From Sulfuricurvum sp. (GTDB lineage: Bacteria; Campylobacterota; Campylobacteria; Campylobacterales; Sulfurimonadaceae): a stretch of 62,077 nt of DNA. The stretch covers positions 1 to 62,077 of the forward strand of contig JAGXFM010000032.1 of the NCBI GenBank assembly GCA_024637215.1. The letters are read 5' to 3'. The notes beneath the pieces are model-generated. The model did no database searches. It was not told the origin of the DNA and saw only the letters and a program-made list of their open reading frames with translations. Both the position numbers and the translations under genes were made by a program. Shown piece after piece: positions 50,204-58,927 of the stretch; position 1 is the first letter of the stretch, and each line of letters starts with the position of its first letter.

Positions 50204-50617
50204 GTGGCAGGTATTTCTACTAAAGGGAGCTATGGCCTTGCCGCCATGTATGAGCTAGCGCTCCATTACGGGCAAGGACATCTTCAAATCCGCGACATTG
50301 CGGAAAAAGCCAATATTCCCCAAAACTATTTGGAACAGATTCTTGCAACCTTGCGCAAAGAGGGATTAATCCAAAGTATTCGAGGTGCAGGGGGCGGTTA
50401 TTTGCTCGCGAAAGCCCCGAATACGATTGCGGTTTTTGAAATTTTAGTAGCACTGGAAGGGGAGCTTTGCAACCCCACCGATGAGCGGTTGCAACCGATT
50501 CTCCATCTCTATTGGGATCGTATTCGTGAGGATATGAAAGGTGTTTTTAGCGAAACCCTACAAGATCTCGTCGATCAGGGCAATGCCATGGATCAACAGT
50601 CGATGTATTTTATTTGA
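50204..50617 (+). CDS. Rrf2-family regulator beside the sulfate assimilation operon
   Basis: 137 residues; GTG start with AGGAGAGAACA upstream. Rrf2 winged helix: ISTKGSYGLAAMYELALHYG, LQIRDIAEKANIPQNYLEQI, LRKEGLIQSIRGAGGGYLLA and the EILVALEGELC end. Only one cysteine (C95 region), so no Fe-S cluster as in IscR. Related Rrf2 proteins include CymR, which controls cysteine metabolism in Bacillus. Its gene is convergent with, and overlaps by eight bases, the last gene of the cys operon. This makes it a candidate regulator of that operon, but no binding site has been shown. Confidence 0.88.
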   Translation: MAGISTKGSYGLAAMYELALHYGQGHLQIRDIAEKANIPQNYLEQILATLRKEGLIQSIRGAGGGYLLAKAPNTIAVFEILVALEGELCNPTDERLQPILHLYWDRIREDMKGVFSETLQDLVDQGNAMDQQSMYFI

Positions 50618-51419
50618 CTTCTAGCAGCTGTGATTGATATTGCGGCAATTTTCCATAGAAATTTACGACCTCTCCGAATACGATTACGGCGGGACCTTCA
50701 ACACACTTAGCCGCTTTATCCAATCCCGCCAAAGTCGTAATAATACTTTTTTGTTCGGGACGTGACGCATTGGAAACAATCGCTACGGGAAGATTCCGAT
50801 TAATCCCCAAAGAAAGCGCCGCTGATTTTATCTGTCGAGCAAGACTTAGCCCCATCAATACTACCGTTGTATGATTGCTTAACTGGAGCAACGGAAACCA
50901 ATCGGTATTCACTTTCCCCTCCTTCAGGTGTGCCGATACCACAGAAAAACTCGCCGCATATCCTCTCGCGGTCGGAGGTATTCCGGCACATGCAGATCCG
51001 CTGACACACGAAGAAATGCCTGCAATTACATCAACTCTATACCCTTTTTCAAGCAAATACAAAGCCTCTTCCGCTCCCCGTCCGAAAATATAAGGGTCAC
51101 CGCTTTTGAGTCGTGCAACGCTAAAGCCCTGATCGGCATAATCAGCTATCAAAGTGTTAATCCGCTCTTGGCTAATACTATGGGAATTTTTCGGTTTTCC
51201 AACATAAATCTTCCGTGTTTCAGGGGGGATCAAATCTAAAATCTCTTTGGATATGAGATTATCATATAAAACCACTTGCGCATCTTTGATAATCCGATAC
51301 GCTTTAAGGGTCAACAACTCTACTTCTCCCAGACCGCAGCCTACAAGATAAACATTTCCTTTTCTCGCCGAAAACGAATATTTTGTTTCGGCCGGAGTTG
51401 AATGTATAATTTTAGTCAT
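50610..51419 (-). CDS. cobA: Uroporphyrinogen-III C-methyltransferase (SUMT)
   Basis: 269 residues; methylates uroporphyrinogen III to precorrin-2, the first step to siroheme. VYLVGCGLGEVELLTLKAYR and VVLYDNLISKEILDLIP open the fold. VARLKSGDPYIFGRGAEEAL, VIAGISSCVSGSACAGIPPT, YAASFSVVSAHLKEGK and VIVFGEVV are SUMT signatures. Its place at the end of the cys operon fits the siroheme needed by the sulfite reductase in the same unit. Cobalamin supply is also possible. Overlaps the aminotransferase gene by four bases. Confidence 0.93.
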   Translation of the reverse strand: MTKIIHSTPAETKYSFSARKGNVYLVGCGLGEVELLTLKAYRIIKDAQVVLYDNLISKEILDLIPPETRKIYVGKPKNSHSISQERINTLIADYADQGFSVARLKSGDPYIFGRGAEEALYLLEKGYRVDVIAGISSCVSGSACAGIPPTARGYAASFSVVSAHLKEGKVNTDWFPLLQLSNHTTVVLMGLSLARQIKSAALSLGINRNLPVAIVSNASRPEQKSIITTLAGLDKAAKCVEGPAVIVFGEVVNFYGKLPQYQSQLLEVK

Positions 51420-52723
51420 CCTAGCCTCTTTATAGAATTTTTAACAGCTTCCAATAACGCGTCGATCTCCTCTACGCCTTGCGAATAATGGATACTGATC
51501 CGCAGCCAACCCGGCCGCTCTTGAAGAGGGGTGTCATCCTCCAGTCCTAATAAATCATGTCCGTAAGGTCCGGCACACGAGCATCCTGCCCGTGTTTGAA
51601 ACCCTTGAGATTTTGAGAGAAGCGCACATAATGCGTACGGATCAACTCCTTTAATGTTAAAAGAGACAATCCCGATATTTTCTGCCCTGCGACAGCCGTA
51701 GCATGTCGCTCCCTCAATCTCTTTTAATCCTTCGATAAAGCGTCCGTATAAACTTTTTTTACGTTCTGCAATCCACTCAAATCCGATCTCATTGCGGAGT
51801 TGATAGGCCAAAGCGGCGCGAATAAGCTGTAAAATACCGGGAGTTCCCGCGTCTTCACGCTCTTCCACCTCCTCCACAAAATAGTGGCTGGTACGGCTCA
51901 CATAGCGTACCGTTCCACCCCCTGCAAAGGTGGGTTTAGCATCGGTATCAAATAGATCCTTTCGTATCGCCAGTAAACCGCACGAGCCAGGTCCCCCTAA
52001 AAGCTTATGGGGTGAATAAAACATCGCGTCGTACAGTTCACAGGGTATGTTGATATACGGTGACGAAGCCGCCGCATCAAAACATACTATTGCCCCGTAG
52101 CGTCGAAGTATTGCCGATATCTCGACATACGGTGTAATGGTTCCCGTCACATTCGATGCGATACAAAACGATCCGATAAGCTCTCGATCTTGGTTCTCTT
52201 TTAATATCTCTTCGAGATGTTCCAAGTCCACCAACCCCTTTGTATTCAATCCGACCCGTACCGTCTCGCAGAGTGCTTCACGGTAACTGATTTCATTGGA
52301 ATGGTGTTCATACGGCCCAACGATTACCAGTGGCAATTCACTGCTCGGCGGTAACGAACGGTATCGAGCACGTGTTGCAGGGGGGATATAAAGTCCCAAA
52401 ATCTCCTGAAGCCGCTTAACCGCTCCCGTCGCGCCGCATCCACAGGGCATTAACGCAAAAGAACCATCCAGCCCTAAGAGTCCTTTTAAGTGCTCTCGTG
52501 CCTGACGATAATAGTGATCTGTCCGAGCCGCCATTGATGCCTCTTTCGAATGGGTATTCGCATAGGTCTCAAGCACCTCTCGGATACGCGCTTCAATCGG
52601 CGCATACGCCAAACCCGATGCCGTAAAATCGAAATAGGTTTTTTTATGGATTCCAATCGTATTCCGCCCTATCTGGGCGTATTTGTCACCCTCTTCAAGG
52701 AGTGGACGAAACAGTGGGTTCAT
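51416..52723 (-). CDS. Class V aminotransferase / cysteine desulfurase-like PLP enzyme
   Basis: 435 residues from the ATG at 52723, preceded by GGAG; the frame runs further upstream inside the sulfite reductase gene. The PLP lysine is in MFYSPHKLLGGPGSCGLLAI and the family end is RAGCSCAGPYGHDLLG. Cysteine desulfurases (SufS/CsdA type) have a catalytic cysteine, and the GCSCAG segment may supply it. Position inside a sulfate assimilation operon suggests a role in cysteine sulfur use, for example Fe-S assembly, but transamination is not excluded. Confidence 0.85.
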   Translation of the reverse strand: MNPLFRPLLEEGDKYAQIGRNTIGIHKKTYFDFTASGLAYAPIEARIREVLETYANTHSKEASMAARTDHYYRQAREHLKGLLGLDGSFALMPCGCGATGAVKRLQEILGLYIPPATRARYRSLPPSSELPLVIVGPYEHHSNEISYREALCETVRVGLNTKGLVDLEHLEEILKENQDRELIGSFCIASNVTGTITPYVEISAILRRYGAIVCFDAAASSPYINIPCELYDAMFYSPHKLLGGPGSCGLLAIRKDLFDTDAKPTFAGGGTVRYVSRTSHYFVEEVEEREDAGTPGILQLIRAALAYQLRNEIGFEWIAERKKSLYGRFIEGLKEIEGATCYGCRRAENIGIVSFNIKGVDPYALCALLSKSQGFQTRAGCSCAGPYGHDLLGLEDDTPLQERPGWLRISIHYSQGVEEIDALLEAVKNSIKRLG

Positions 52724-54275
52724 AAGCGTATTTCTCCAATAAATAATGTCTAAAATCGATACTGTTGCTGGTCTCAAATTCATGTATCAGTGACTCTATC
52801 AACGGTGCAACTTCCTCAGCGGCAACTTTTACCCCTGTTTTTACGGCGAAACGGCTCTTTTCACCTTCTAAATGGCCTCCGACAATTAAATCGAATCCTT
52901 TAAGACGTTCATCACCCCGTTTCACAATAGCTCCGACAAATCCAAGATCGACAATGTGCGGGTGGGCACACGAGTTCGGGCAGCCGTTAATACTGATACT
53001 CACCGGTTCCTCGAAGTCGGGAAATTTGGTGTTCAGATATTCCACTACCTCAATGGCTAAATCTTTCGTCTCACTCACCGCAAACTTACAAAAATTGAGT
53101 CCCGTACAGGCCAACGTTCGTGCTTCAAAAACTGACGGATAAGGATGAAAGCCCACTGCCTTTAACGTATCGATCATCGGCTCCGTCGCATCGGTATGGA
53201 CATTCAAAATTACAAAATTCTGCGTCGTTGTCAGGGTGATCCCCTCAGCTTTATACAAATCGAGGATACGTCCGAGTTTCAACAGGTTTTCGCCCTTGAT
53301 CCGACCGCTAGTGAGTACACACCCTATCGTGTTGTACCCTTTTTTAACACTCGCTCCGACACCGAAATGGGTGCGTCGCGGATACGGAGTAAACGGTGCC
53401 CCGTCGTAACGCTCTAACGTTACATGGGATTCTTTTTCCAGTTCAGCGACAAAGCGCTCAACACCCCAATCTTCTACCAAATGTCCCAAACGCGCTTTGC
53501 TACGGTTGTCACGTCGGCCAGAGTCACGATAAATACGTGCAACCGCTTCGGCAATTTTCACAATATCACGACGTATCACATACCCGATATGATCGGCAAT
53601 ACGTCGATTACTCGCCTGCCCTCCTCCGACGCTTACGCTGAATCGGAGTTCATCGCCCGATCTCACGGCGGTAAATGCCAAATCCTGTACTTCGTGCTGG
53701 ATACAATGTTTACTGCATCCGCTAACGCCGATTTTGAACTTTCTCGGCAAATTCGAAAAATCAGGATTTCCCCGATAGAGATTGTTCAACGCAACCACCA
53801 CATCACGGACATCGTCAATCTGATCGTAATCTATACCGTTTACCGGACAACTCACGATGTTACGAGGACAATCACCTGATGCCCCGAGAACACTTAAGCC
53901 AACCGCAGACAGTGATTCCAATATCTCAGGCAAATCTTCGATTTTAAGCCAATGAAACTGAATATCCTGACGTGTCGTCACATCACCGCTTTCACGAGCG
54001 AACTTAACTGAGATCTCTCCCAATACCTCCACTTGCTTCACGTTTACATATCCGCCTTCAAGTTTAACACGCAGCATGTAATACTGCGTCTCATCCTCCG
54101 CTGCTTGCAAGTTACGATTTTGTGTGTAAAGACCGTACCATTTAAAGCGATCAATATCCTCAGAATCGATCGCTTCACCTGTTTGAGCGTATCGATAGAT
54201 ATCGGCAATAACCGCTAAACCATCTTTTTCACGTTTAATACGCTCAATCCTTTCCGCTTTTGTTTCGGTAGCCAT
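52695..54275 (-). CDS. Siroheme-dependent nitrite/sulfite reductase
   Basis: 526 residues; six-electron reduction, here most probably sulfite to sulfide. Two ferredoxin-like repeats (about 50-120 and 300-370) and two siroheme/4Fe-4S halves. The cluster cysteines are visible as ACTGLNFCKFAVSETK (C-x5-C) and NGCPNSCAHPHIVDLG (C-x3-C), and an earlier GVSGCSKHCIQHEVQDLAF marks the pseudo-symmetric half. Operon context with cysDNH and SUMT favours assimilatory sulfite reductase over nitrite reductase, but the type uses ferredoxin-like donors and sequence alone does not decide. Confidence 0.93.
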   Translation of the reverse strand: MATETKAERIERIKREKDGLAVIADIYRYAQTGEAIDSEDIDRFKWYGLYTQNRNLQAAEDETQYYMLRVKLEGGYVNVKQVEVLGEISVKFARESGDVTTRQDIQFHWLKIEDLPEILESLSAVGLSVLGASGDCPRNIVSCPVNGIDYDQIDDVRDVVVALNNLYRGNPDFSNLPRKFKIGVSGCSKHCIQHEVQDLAFTAVRSGDELRFSVSVGGGQASNRRIADHIGYVIRRDIVKIAEAVARIYRDSGRRDNRSKARLGHLVEDWGVERFVAELEKESHVTLERYDGAPFTPYPRRTHFGVGASVKKGYNTIGCVLTSGRIKGENLLKLGRILDLYKAEGITLTTTQNFVILNVHTDATEPMIDTLKAVGFHPYPSVFEARTLACTGLNFCKFAVSETKDLAIEVVEYLNTKFPDFEEPVSISINGCPNSCAHPHIVDLGFVGAIVKRGDERLKGFDLIVGGHLEGEKSRFAVKTGVKVAAEEVAPLIESLIHEFETSNSIDFRHYLLEKYAYEPTVSSTP

Positions 54276-54284
54276 ATCTACTCC

Positions 54285-55697
54285 TTAAACAATTATCGCG
54301 GCATTCCAATGAGGAAAATGTCGCTGTATAAGAGCATTAAGCTCTATCTCAAATGCAGACGGAGTATGAGTGTTCGTCTGCGTAACCTCTATTTCCGTAC
54401 TTTGGGTAATCATTCCTGCGGCAACGGTATTGTTGGTGATTTTATCGATTAGGATAAAGCTTCCCATCTCACGATTATCATCGTAGACATCAAAGGCAAT
54501 CGGTTCACTCAACACCAAGCGGACAGATCCTATATCGTTTAGCCCCAAAGAAGAGGCTTCATGTTTTACCTGCGTATTGACATCCACACGATAATCAATT
54601 CGATCCGCATAAACCGTTGTTACGGTTGATGAGCGTTTAAACACATAACTTTTATTGGGAAGAAACTTCTCCTCATCCATCCATACCAAATTGGCGACAA
54701 TCGCATCACTGCTTAAAATAGTCTCATTCTCTTTGATCAAAATATTTCCGCGACTGATATCGATCTCTTCGTTCAAAGTCAACGTGATCGCATCCCCACT
54801 CGAAGCCGATTCAAGATTTCCATCATAGGTGAGTATCTCTTTCACCGTTGCTTGTTTCAATGATGGATACGTTGTTATAACATCACCCACACAGATTGTT
54901 CCCGATGCAACCGTTCCGGCAAATCCTCTAAAATCGAGATTTGGACGATTAACATACTGGACGACCATTCGAAACGGCCCATCAACTGCCGCAGAGGCTA
55001 CTGGAACCTCCTCAAGATATTCCAGTAATGTCATCCCTTGATACCATGCACTACGTTCGCTTTTTGTCACGACATTATCCCCATCCAGCGCCGATAACGG
55101 AACGGAATAGATCCCTTTGATCCCTAACTCCTCAGCAAAAGCTCGATATTCTGTGTCAATCGTATCAAATACCGCTTGATCAAAATTGACCAAGTCCATT
55201 TTATTAATCGCAACAACGACATTTCGAATCCCCAAAAGACGGACGATATAGGAGTGGCGACGCGTCTGCGTCACAATCCCATAACGTGCATCGATCAAGA
55301 TAATCGCTAAATCCGCCGTAGAGGCACCTGTCGCCATGTTACGGGTATATTGCTCATGACCCGGAGTATCGGCGATAATAAATTTACGTTTGTCAGTCGA
55401 AAAATAACGATACGCTACATCGATCGTAATCCCCTGCTCCCGTTCACTCTGTAAACCGTCTACAAGGAGAGCCAAATCAATTTTATCCCCCGTCGTTCCC
55501 GACTTTTTGCTGTCATTTTTGATGCTTTCGAGTTGATCCTCGAAAATCATTTTTGAATCATGTAAAAGGCGCCCGATTAAGGTACTTTTACCATCATCTA
55601 CACTCCCGCACGTTATAAAGCGGAGCAACTCTTTGTGTTCTTGTTCTTTGAGATAGCTCTCGATATCGGTGGCTATCAGATCGCCTTGATGTGCCAT
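54285..55697 (-). CDS. cysN: Sulfate adenylyltransferase subunit 1 (GTPase)
   Basis: 470 residues; the GTPase that energises APS formation by CysD. The EF-Tu-like G domain has GSVDDGKSTLIGRLLHDSKM (P loop), ERERGITIDVAYRYF-type switch (EREQGITIDVAYR), DTPGHEQYTRNMATGAST and NKMDLVNFD. Beta-barrel domains follow (about 240-440). No APS kinase domain (CysC) is fused, in keeping with the APS reductase in this operon, which uses APS without PAPS. Stop and start overlap with cysD. Confidence 0.95.
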   Translation of the reverse strand: MAHQGDLIATDIESYLKEQEHKELLRFITCGSVDDGKSTLIGRLLHDSKMIFEDQLESIKNDSKKSGTTGDKIDLALLVDGLQSEREQGITIDVAYRYFSTDKRKFIIADTPGHEQYTRNMATGASTADLAIILIDARYGIVTQTRRHSYIVRLLGIRNVVVAINKMDLVNFDQAVFDTIDTEYRAFAEELGIKGIYSVPLSALDGDNVVTKSERSAWYQGMTLLEYLEEVPVASAAVDGPFRMVVQYVNRPNLDFRGFAGTVASGTICVGDVITTYPSLKQATVKEILTYDGNLESASSGDAITLTLNEEIDISRGNILIKENETILSSDAIVANLVWMDEEKFLPNKSYVFKRSSTVTTVYADRIDYRVDVNTQVKHEASSLGLNDIGSVRLVLSEPIAFDVYDDNREMGSFILIDKITNNTVAAGMITQSTEIEVTQTNTHTPSAFEIELNALIQRHFPHWNAAIIV

Positions 55698-56608
55698 TAA
55701 AAATACCCTTCAATTTTTTTCTTTTCCATGGAACCGGAACTGTCCGCATCGATCAGTCTCCCTTGCCGTTCACTTGTTTTTGTCAAAAGCATCTCTTGGA
55801 TGATGTCAGGAAGCGTAACCGCATCACTCTCCACCGCTCCGGTTAGCGGATAACATCCCAACGTACGAAAACGGACATTCTCTATCGTCGGGACTTCTCC
55901 CTCTTCCAGAGGAAATCGTTCATCATCCACCATGATTTTTACCCCATCGCGCTCAACAATCGGACGCGGTGCCGAATAATAAAGAGGGACAATCGGGATA
56001 TTTTCGAGATGGATGTATTGCCAAATATCGAGTTCCGTCCAGTTTGAGAGGGGAAACACCCGAATGCTCTCTGAATTATGAATCCGTCCGTTATAGATAT
56101 TCCACAACTCAGGACGCTGATTTTTGGGATTCCAACGGTGATGTTTATCTCGAAAAGAATAGATTCTCTCTTTCGCTCGGCTTTTCTCTTCATCCCGTCG
56201 TGCCCCTCCGAAAACAGCGTCAAATTCATAATAATTCAATGCCTGCTTTAACCCTTCGGTTTTCATAACATCCGTATGAACGGCACTCCCGTGCGTAAAA
56301 GGATTGATCCCTTGTGCGATTCCATCAGGATTCACGTGGGTTAAAAGTGTCAAGCCTAGCTCTTTGATCCGACGATCACGAAACTCAATCATCTCTTTGA
56401 ACTTCCATGTCGTATCCACATGCAGCAGCGGAAACGGCAGTTTTGCCGGATAAAATGCTTTTAGTGCTAAATGAAGCATGACCGAAGAATCTTTACCGAT
56501 CGAATAGAGCATAGCCGGATTATCAAATTCCGCGACCACTTCACGCATGATGTGGATTGCTTCGGCTTCTAACGCCTTAAGATGTGTTTTTTTCTCATGT
56601 GATATCAT
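55697..56608 (-). CDS. cysD: Sulfate adenylyltransferase subunit 2
   Basis: 303 residues from the ATG at 56608, which has AAAGGAG upstream; the frame remains open to 56635. Makes APS from ATP and sulfate with CysN. PAPS-reductase-like fold: [20 protein letters not shown] (PP-loop SxGKDS), [39 protein letters not shown], and a terminal [20 protein letters not shown] that matches CysD. It is preceded by a 29-residue ORF and cysH. Confidence 0.95.
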   Translation of the reverse strand: MISHEKKTHLKALEAEAIHIMREVVAEFDNPAMLYSIGKDSSVMLHLALKAFYPAKLPFPLLHVDTTWKFKEMIEFRDRRIKELGLTLLTHVNPDGIAQGINPFTHGSAVHTDVMKTEGLKQALNYYEFDAVFGGARRDEEKSRAKERIYSFRDKHHRWNPKNQRPELWNIYNGRIHNSESIRVFPLSNWTELDIWQYIHLENIPIVPLYYSAPRPIVERDGVKIMVDDERFPLEEGEVPTIENVRFRTLGCYPLTGAVESDAVTLPDIIQEMLLTKTSERQGRLIDADSSGSMEKKKIEGYF

Positions 56609-56635
56609 GGTCTCTCCTTTATTAGTGTTTTTCAA

Positions 56636-56725
56636 TCAAATAAAAATAGCCCAATCGGCCAACTCTTTACGCTCGGAATACTCATCATCGAGTAATCCAT
56701 CCAAAATGTCCAACAAAAATTTCAT
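56636..56725 (-). CDS. 29-residue ORF between cysH and cysD
   Basis: MKFLLDILDGLLDDEYSERK continued by ELADWAIFI, 29 residues, acidic and amphipathic. The ATG at 56725 is preceded by AAAGGAACTGAC and begins two bases after the cysH stop. Its TGA is 27 bases before the cysD ATG. Codons look ordinary for the neighbourhood. The clean RBS and spacing favour a translated small protein, either a regulator or leader-type peptide for cysD. No homologue known to me. Confidence 0.6.
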   Translation of the reverse strand: MKFLLDILDGLLDDEYSERKELADWAIFI

Positions 56726-56727
56726 TG

Positions 56728-57435
56728 TCAGTTCCTTTTTATGTGGAGTCCACACTCCTTATGTTCAGGATTTTCCCACCACCATCTTCCGGCTCGCAGA
56801 TCTTCTCCCTCACGAATGGCTCGTGTACACGGAGCACATCCGATACTCGGATATCCTTGATCGTGTAGCGTGTTATAGGGGACTTTCTGTGTTTTTATAT
56901 AGTCCCAAACCATCTCTTCGCTCCATTCGATAAGCGGATTGAGTTTTATCAGACCGTTGGCTTCATCCCATTCGATCAGCCGCATTGTCTCACGTGTCGG
57001 TGACTGGGCACGGCGTAAACCGGTTATCCATACTTCCAACCCCTCCAATGCCCGACGAAGCGGTTCTAATTTTCTTACCTGACAACATGTTTTACGGTTT
57101 TCAACACTCTCTCTAAAACCGTTTATTCCCTGTATTCGGTAGAGCTTTTCTACTGCCGCTTGATCAGGAAAATAAACATCGATTTTAATTCCGTACTGCC
57201 GATTTGTTGTCTCCATCAGCATATACGTCTCTTCCGCCAATCGTCCCGTATCGAGTGAAAAAATTTTCGCCGACGGATTAATGCGAACAATCATGTCGGT
57301 TAATACTTGATCTTCAGCGCCATAGCTTGTTGCGAGTGCGATTCTCCCTTTATACGTTTGTAAAAAATGGGAAAGTACCGTTTCTACGGATGCACACTCA
57401 AACCAAGAATTTAATAATTCAAAACGTTCACTCAT
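56728..57435 (-). CDS. cysH: Adenylyl-sulfate (APS) reductase, CysH family
   Basis: 235 residues; reduces APS to sulfite with thioredoxin. The fold is shown by GRIALATSYGAEDQVLTDM and FSLDTGRLAEETYMLME. The 4Fe-4S cysteines KTCCQVRKLEPL (CC) and SIGCAPCTRAIREGEDLRAG (CxxC) mark the APS-reductase type over enterobacterial PAPS reductase. The catalytic cysteine is in the final KECGLH motif. The absence of CysC in cysN fits. It lies between the DUF2061 gene and the 29-residue ORF. Confidence 0.95.
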   Translation of the reverse strand: MSERFELLNSWFECASVETVLSHFLQTYKGRIALATSYGAEDQVLTDMIVRINPSAKIFSLDTGRLAEETYMLMETTNRQYGIKIDVYFPDQAAVEKLYRIQGINGFRESVENRKTCCQVRKLEPLRRALEGLEVWITGLRRAQSPTRETMRLIEWDEANGLIKLNPLIEWSEEMVWDYIKTQKVPYNTLHDQGYPSIGCAPCTRAIREGEDLRAGRWWWENPEHKECGLHIKRN

Positions 57436-57444
57436 CCCTTAATC

Positions 57445-57675
57445 CTATATTTGATAATCATTTTCGACTACTTTGACCCGTCCAAAGTCGGTTCTATTCC
57501 AAGCTCTTTCATGCACGTAATATAGAAACATCTTCGTGATCACTTCGATAGAACCGATGGATACCGCCATAACCAAATTACCTGTTATGAAATACGATAC
57601 GACGATCGTATCGATCGTTCCAACCGTACGCCATGAGATTGCCTTAATAACACTTCTATAATGTCTTTCTTCCAT
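57445..57675 (-). CDS. DUF2061 membrane protein
   Basis: 76 residues with one or two hydrophobic segments (about 20-58). The motif SVIKAISWRTVGTIDTIVVS followed by YFITGN and IGSIEVITKMFLYYVHERAW is the DUF2061 signature. From memory, such proteins occur near cys genes and other anion-related loci, and their role is unknown; a link to sulfate or sulfite handling at the membrane is possible. Between cysK and cysH, close spacing to both. Confidence 0.9.
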   Translation of the reverse strand: MEERHYRSVIKAISWRTVGTIDTIVVSYFITGNLVMAVSIGSIEVITKMFLYYVHERAWNRTDFGRVKVVENDYQI

Positions 57676-57698
57676 TATGACCCTTCCTCATAATACGC

Positions 57699-58634
57699 TC
57701 ACGTATTCTCAGACGGGAATTCATAAAGTTCCGTACTCAAATACCTCTCACCGGTATCGCACAAAATCGTTACGATAACTTTCCCTTTATTCTCCGGACG
57801 CAAAGCAACTTTTTTCGCCGCTGCGACATTCGCACCTGAGGATATCCCCACCAATAACCCTTCCGTTTTTGCAATCGTTCGTGATGTTTCAATCGCTTCC
57901 GCATTAGTTATACGAAGAATCTCATCGTACACATTACGATTAAGTACTTGAGGGATAAATCCCGCTCCGATCCCCTGAATTTTATGCGGTCCCGCCAACT
58001 CACCGGAGAGGACAGCCGAAGCATCCGGCTCCACTGCAATAATTTGTATATTTGGATTGTATTTTTTAAGTACCTCTCCTACACCGGTAATCGTTCCGCC
58101 CGTTCCGATCGCTGCAACAAAGATATCGATTTTTCCATCGGTATCCCTCCATATCTCTTCCGCCGTACTTTGACGATGAATCTCAGGATTATCCGTATTA
58201 TTAAACTGTTGTAAAACAACCGCTCCGGGTATCGATGCACCAAGTTCAATGGCCTTTACTACCGCTCCACCCATCCCTTTTTCAGGTTCGGTCAAAACGA
58301 TTTGTGCACCGAGTGCCGCCAAAAGACGTCTACGCTCGAGACTCATGGAGCTCGGCATTGTCAAAATCAATTTCAATCCAAGACTTGCGGCAACACTCGC
58401 CAAAGCAATCCCTGTATTCCCGCTAGTCGGTTCGATAAGCACACTCTCATGGGTAATTTCACCACGTTTAAGGGCCTGGAGAATCATATTGCATCCAATC
58501 CGGTCTTTCACAGAGCTAGATGGATTCATAAACTCACACTTGCCTATAATAGTAGTCGATTCATCCGAAAAATGGTTTAACGTAATGAGCGGTGTATTTC
58601 CGATCAACTCCGTAACATTGGCTGCAATTTTCAT
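57699..58634 (-). CDS. cysK: Cysteine synthase
   Basis: 311 residues from the ATG at 58634, preceded by AAAGGAGTAAAA; an in-frame ATG at 58685 adds a poor leader. Replaces the acetyl group of O-acetylserine with sulfide. ITELIGNTPLITL-type start (VTELIGNTPLITLNHF), then EFMNPSSSVKDRIGCNMI with the PLP lysine, EPTSGNTGIALASVAASLGL, AAIGTGGTITGVGEVLKKYN and VGISSGANVAAA. First gene of the cys operon, below a strong promoter. May be CysK or CysM; the former is favoured. Confidence 0.95.
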   Translation of the reverse strand: MKIAANVTELIGNTPLITLNHFSDESTTIIGKCEFMNPSSSVKDRIGCNMILQALKRGEITHESVLIEPTSGNTGIALASVAASLGLKLILTMPSSMSLERRRLLAALGAQIVLTEPEKGMGGAVVKAIELGASIPGAVVLQQFNNTDNPEIHRQSTAEEIWRDTDGKIDIFVAAIGTGGTITGVGEVLKKYNPNIQIIAVEPDASAVLSGELAGPHKIQGIGAGFIPQVLNRNVYDEILRITNAEAIETSRTIAKTEGLLVGISSGANVAAAKKVALRPENKGKVIVTILCDTGERYLSTELYEFPSENT

Positions 58635-58669
58635 TTTTACTCCTTTCCTGATATGAGGTTCACTTATAG

Positions 58670-58685
58670 ATGAATGCTCATTCAT
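58670..58685. promoter_or_regulatory. Palindrome between cys promoter and cysK start
   Basis: ATGAATG-CT-CATTCAT: perfect seven-base arms (58670-58676 and 58679-58685). It lies 16 bases downstream of the -10 element and about 36 bases before the cysK ATG, near the expected transcript start, a suitable site for a repressor such as the Rrf2 protein encoded at the other end of the operon. Confidence 0.5.
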
Positions 58686-58700
58686 TTTTTAACTGGAGAA

Positions 58701-58729
58701 ATTATAGGGGCATATTTTTACAATGTCAA
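58701..58729 (-). promoter_or_regulatory. Near-ideal sigma-70 promoter of the cys operon
   Basis: On the minus strand TTGACA (58724-58729 as TGTCAA) and TATAAT (58701-58706 as ATTATA) are separated by exactly 17 bases. Both hexamers match consensus perfectly, unusual in a genome group where -35 elements are weak. It lies about 67 bases before the cysK ATG. Confidence 0.85.
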
Positions 58730-58730
58730 G

Positions 58731-58746
58731 TAATTCTATTGAATTA
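58731..58746. promoter_or_regulatory. Inverted repeat next to the -35 of the cys promoter
   Basis: TAATTC (58731-58736), TATT, GAATTA (58741-58746), a perfect six-base inverted repeat one base upstream of the -35 element. It could bind a regulator touching RNA polymerase, or serve as an A/T-rich upstream element. Confidence 0.45.
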
Positions 58747-58927
58747 GTAGTATTTATTGGAAAATAAATTTTAATACCCCTGTTTTGCGGAGTTTTTAAT
58801 ACTACTTAATTCATAGTTATTTACTGTGGATTTAAGAAGGTTATTTCTAAAAAGGGGGAAATTGCTATAATTTCAACTATAACGCTCTACTTGTGCTACC
58901 ATTTTCAAAAATCAGAGGGTATTATTC

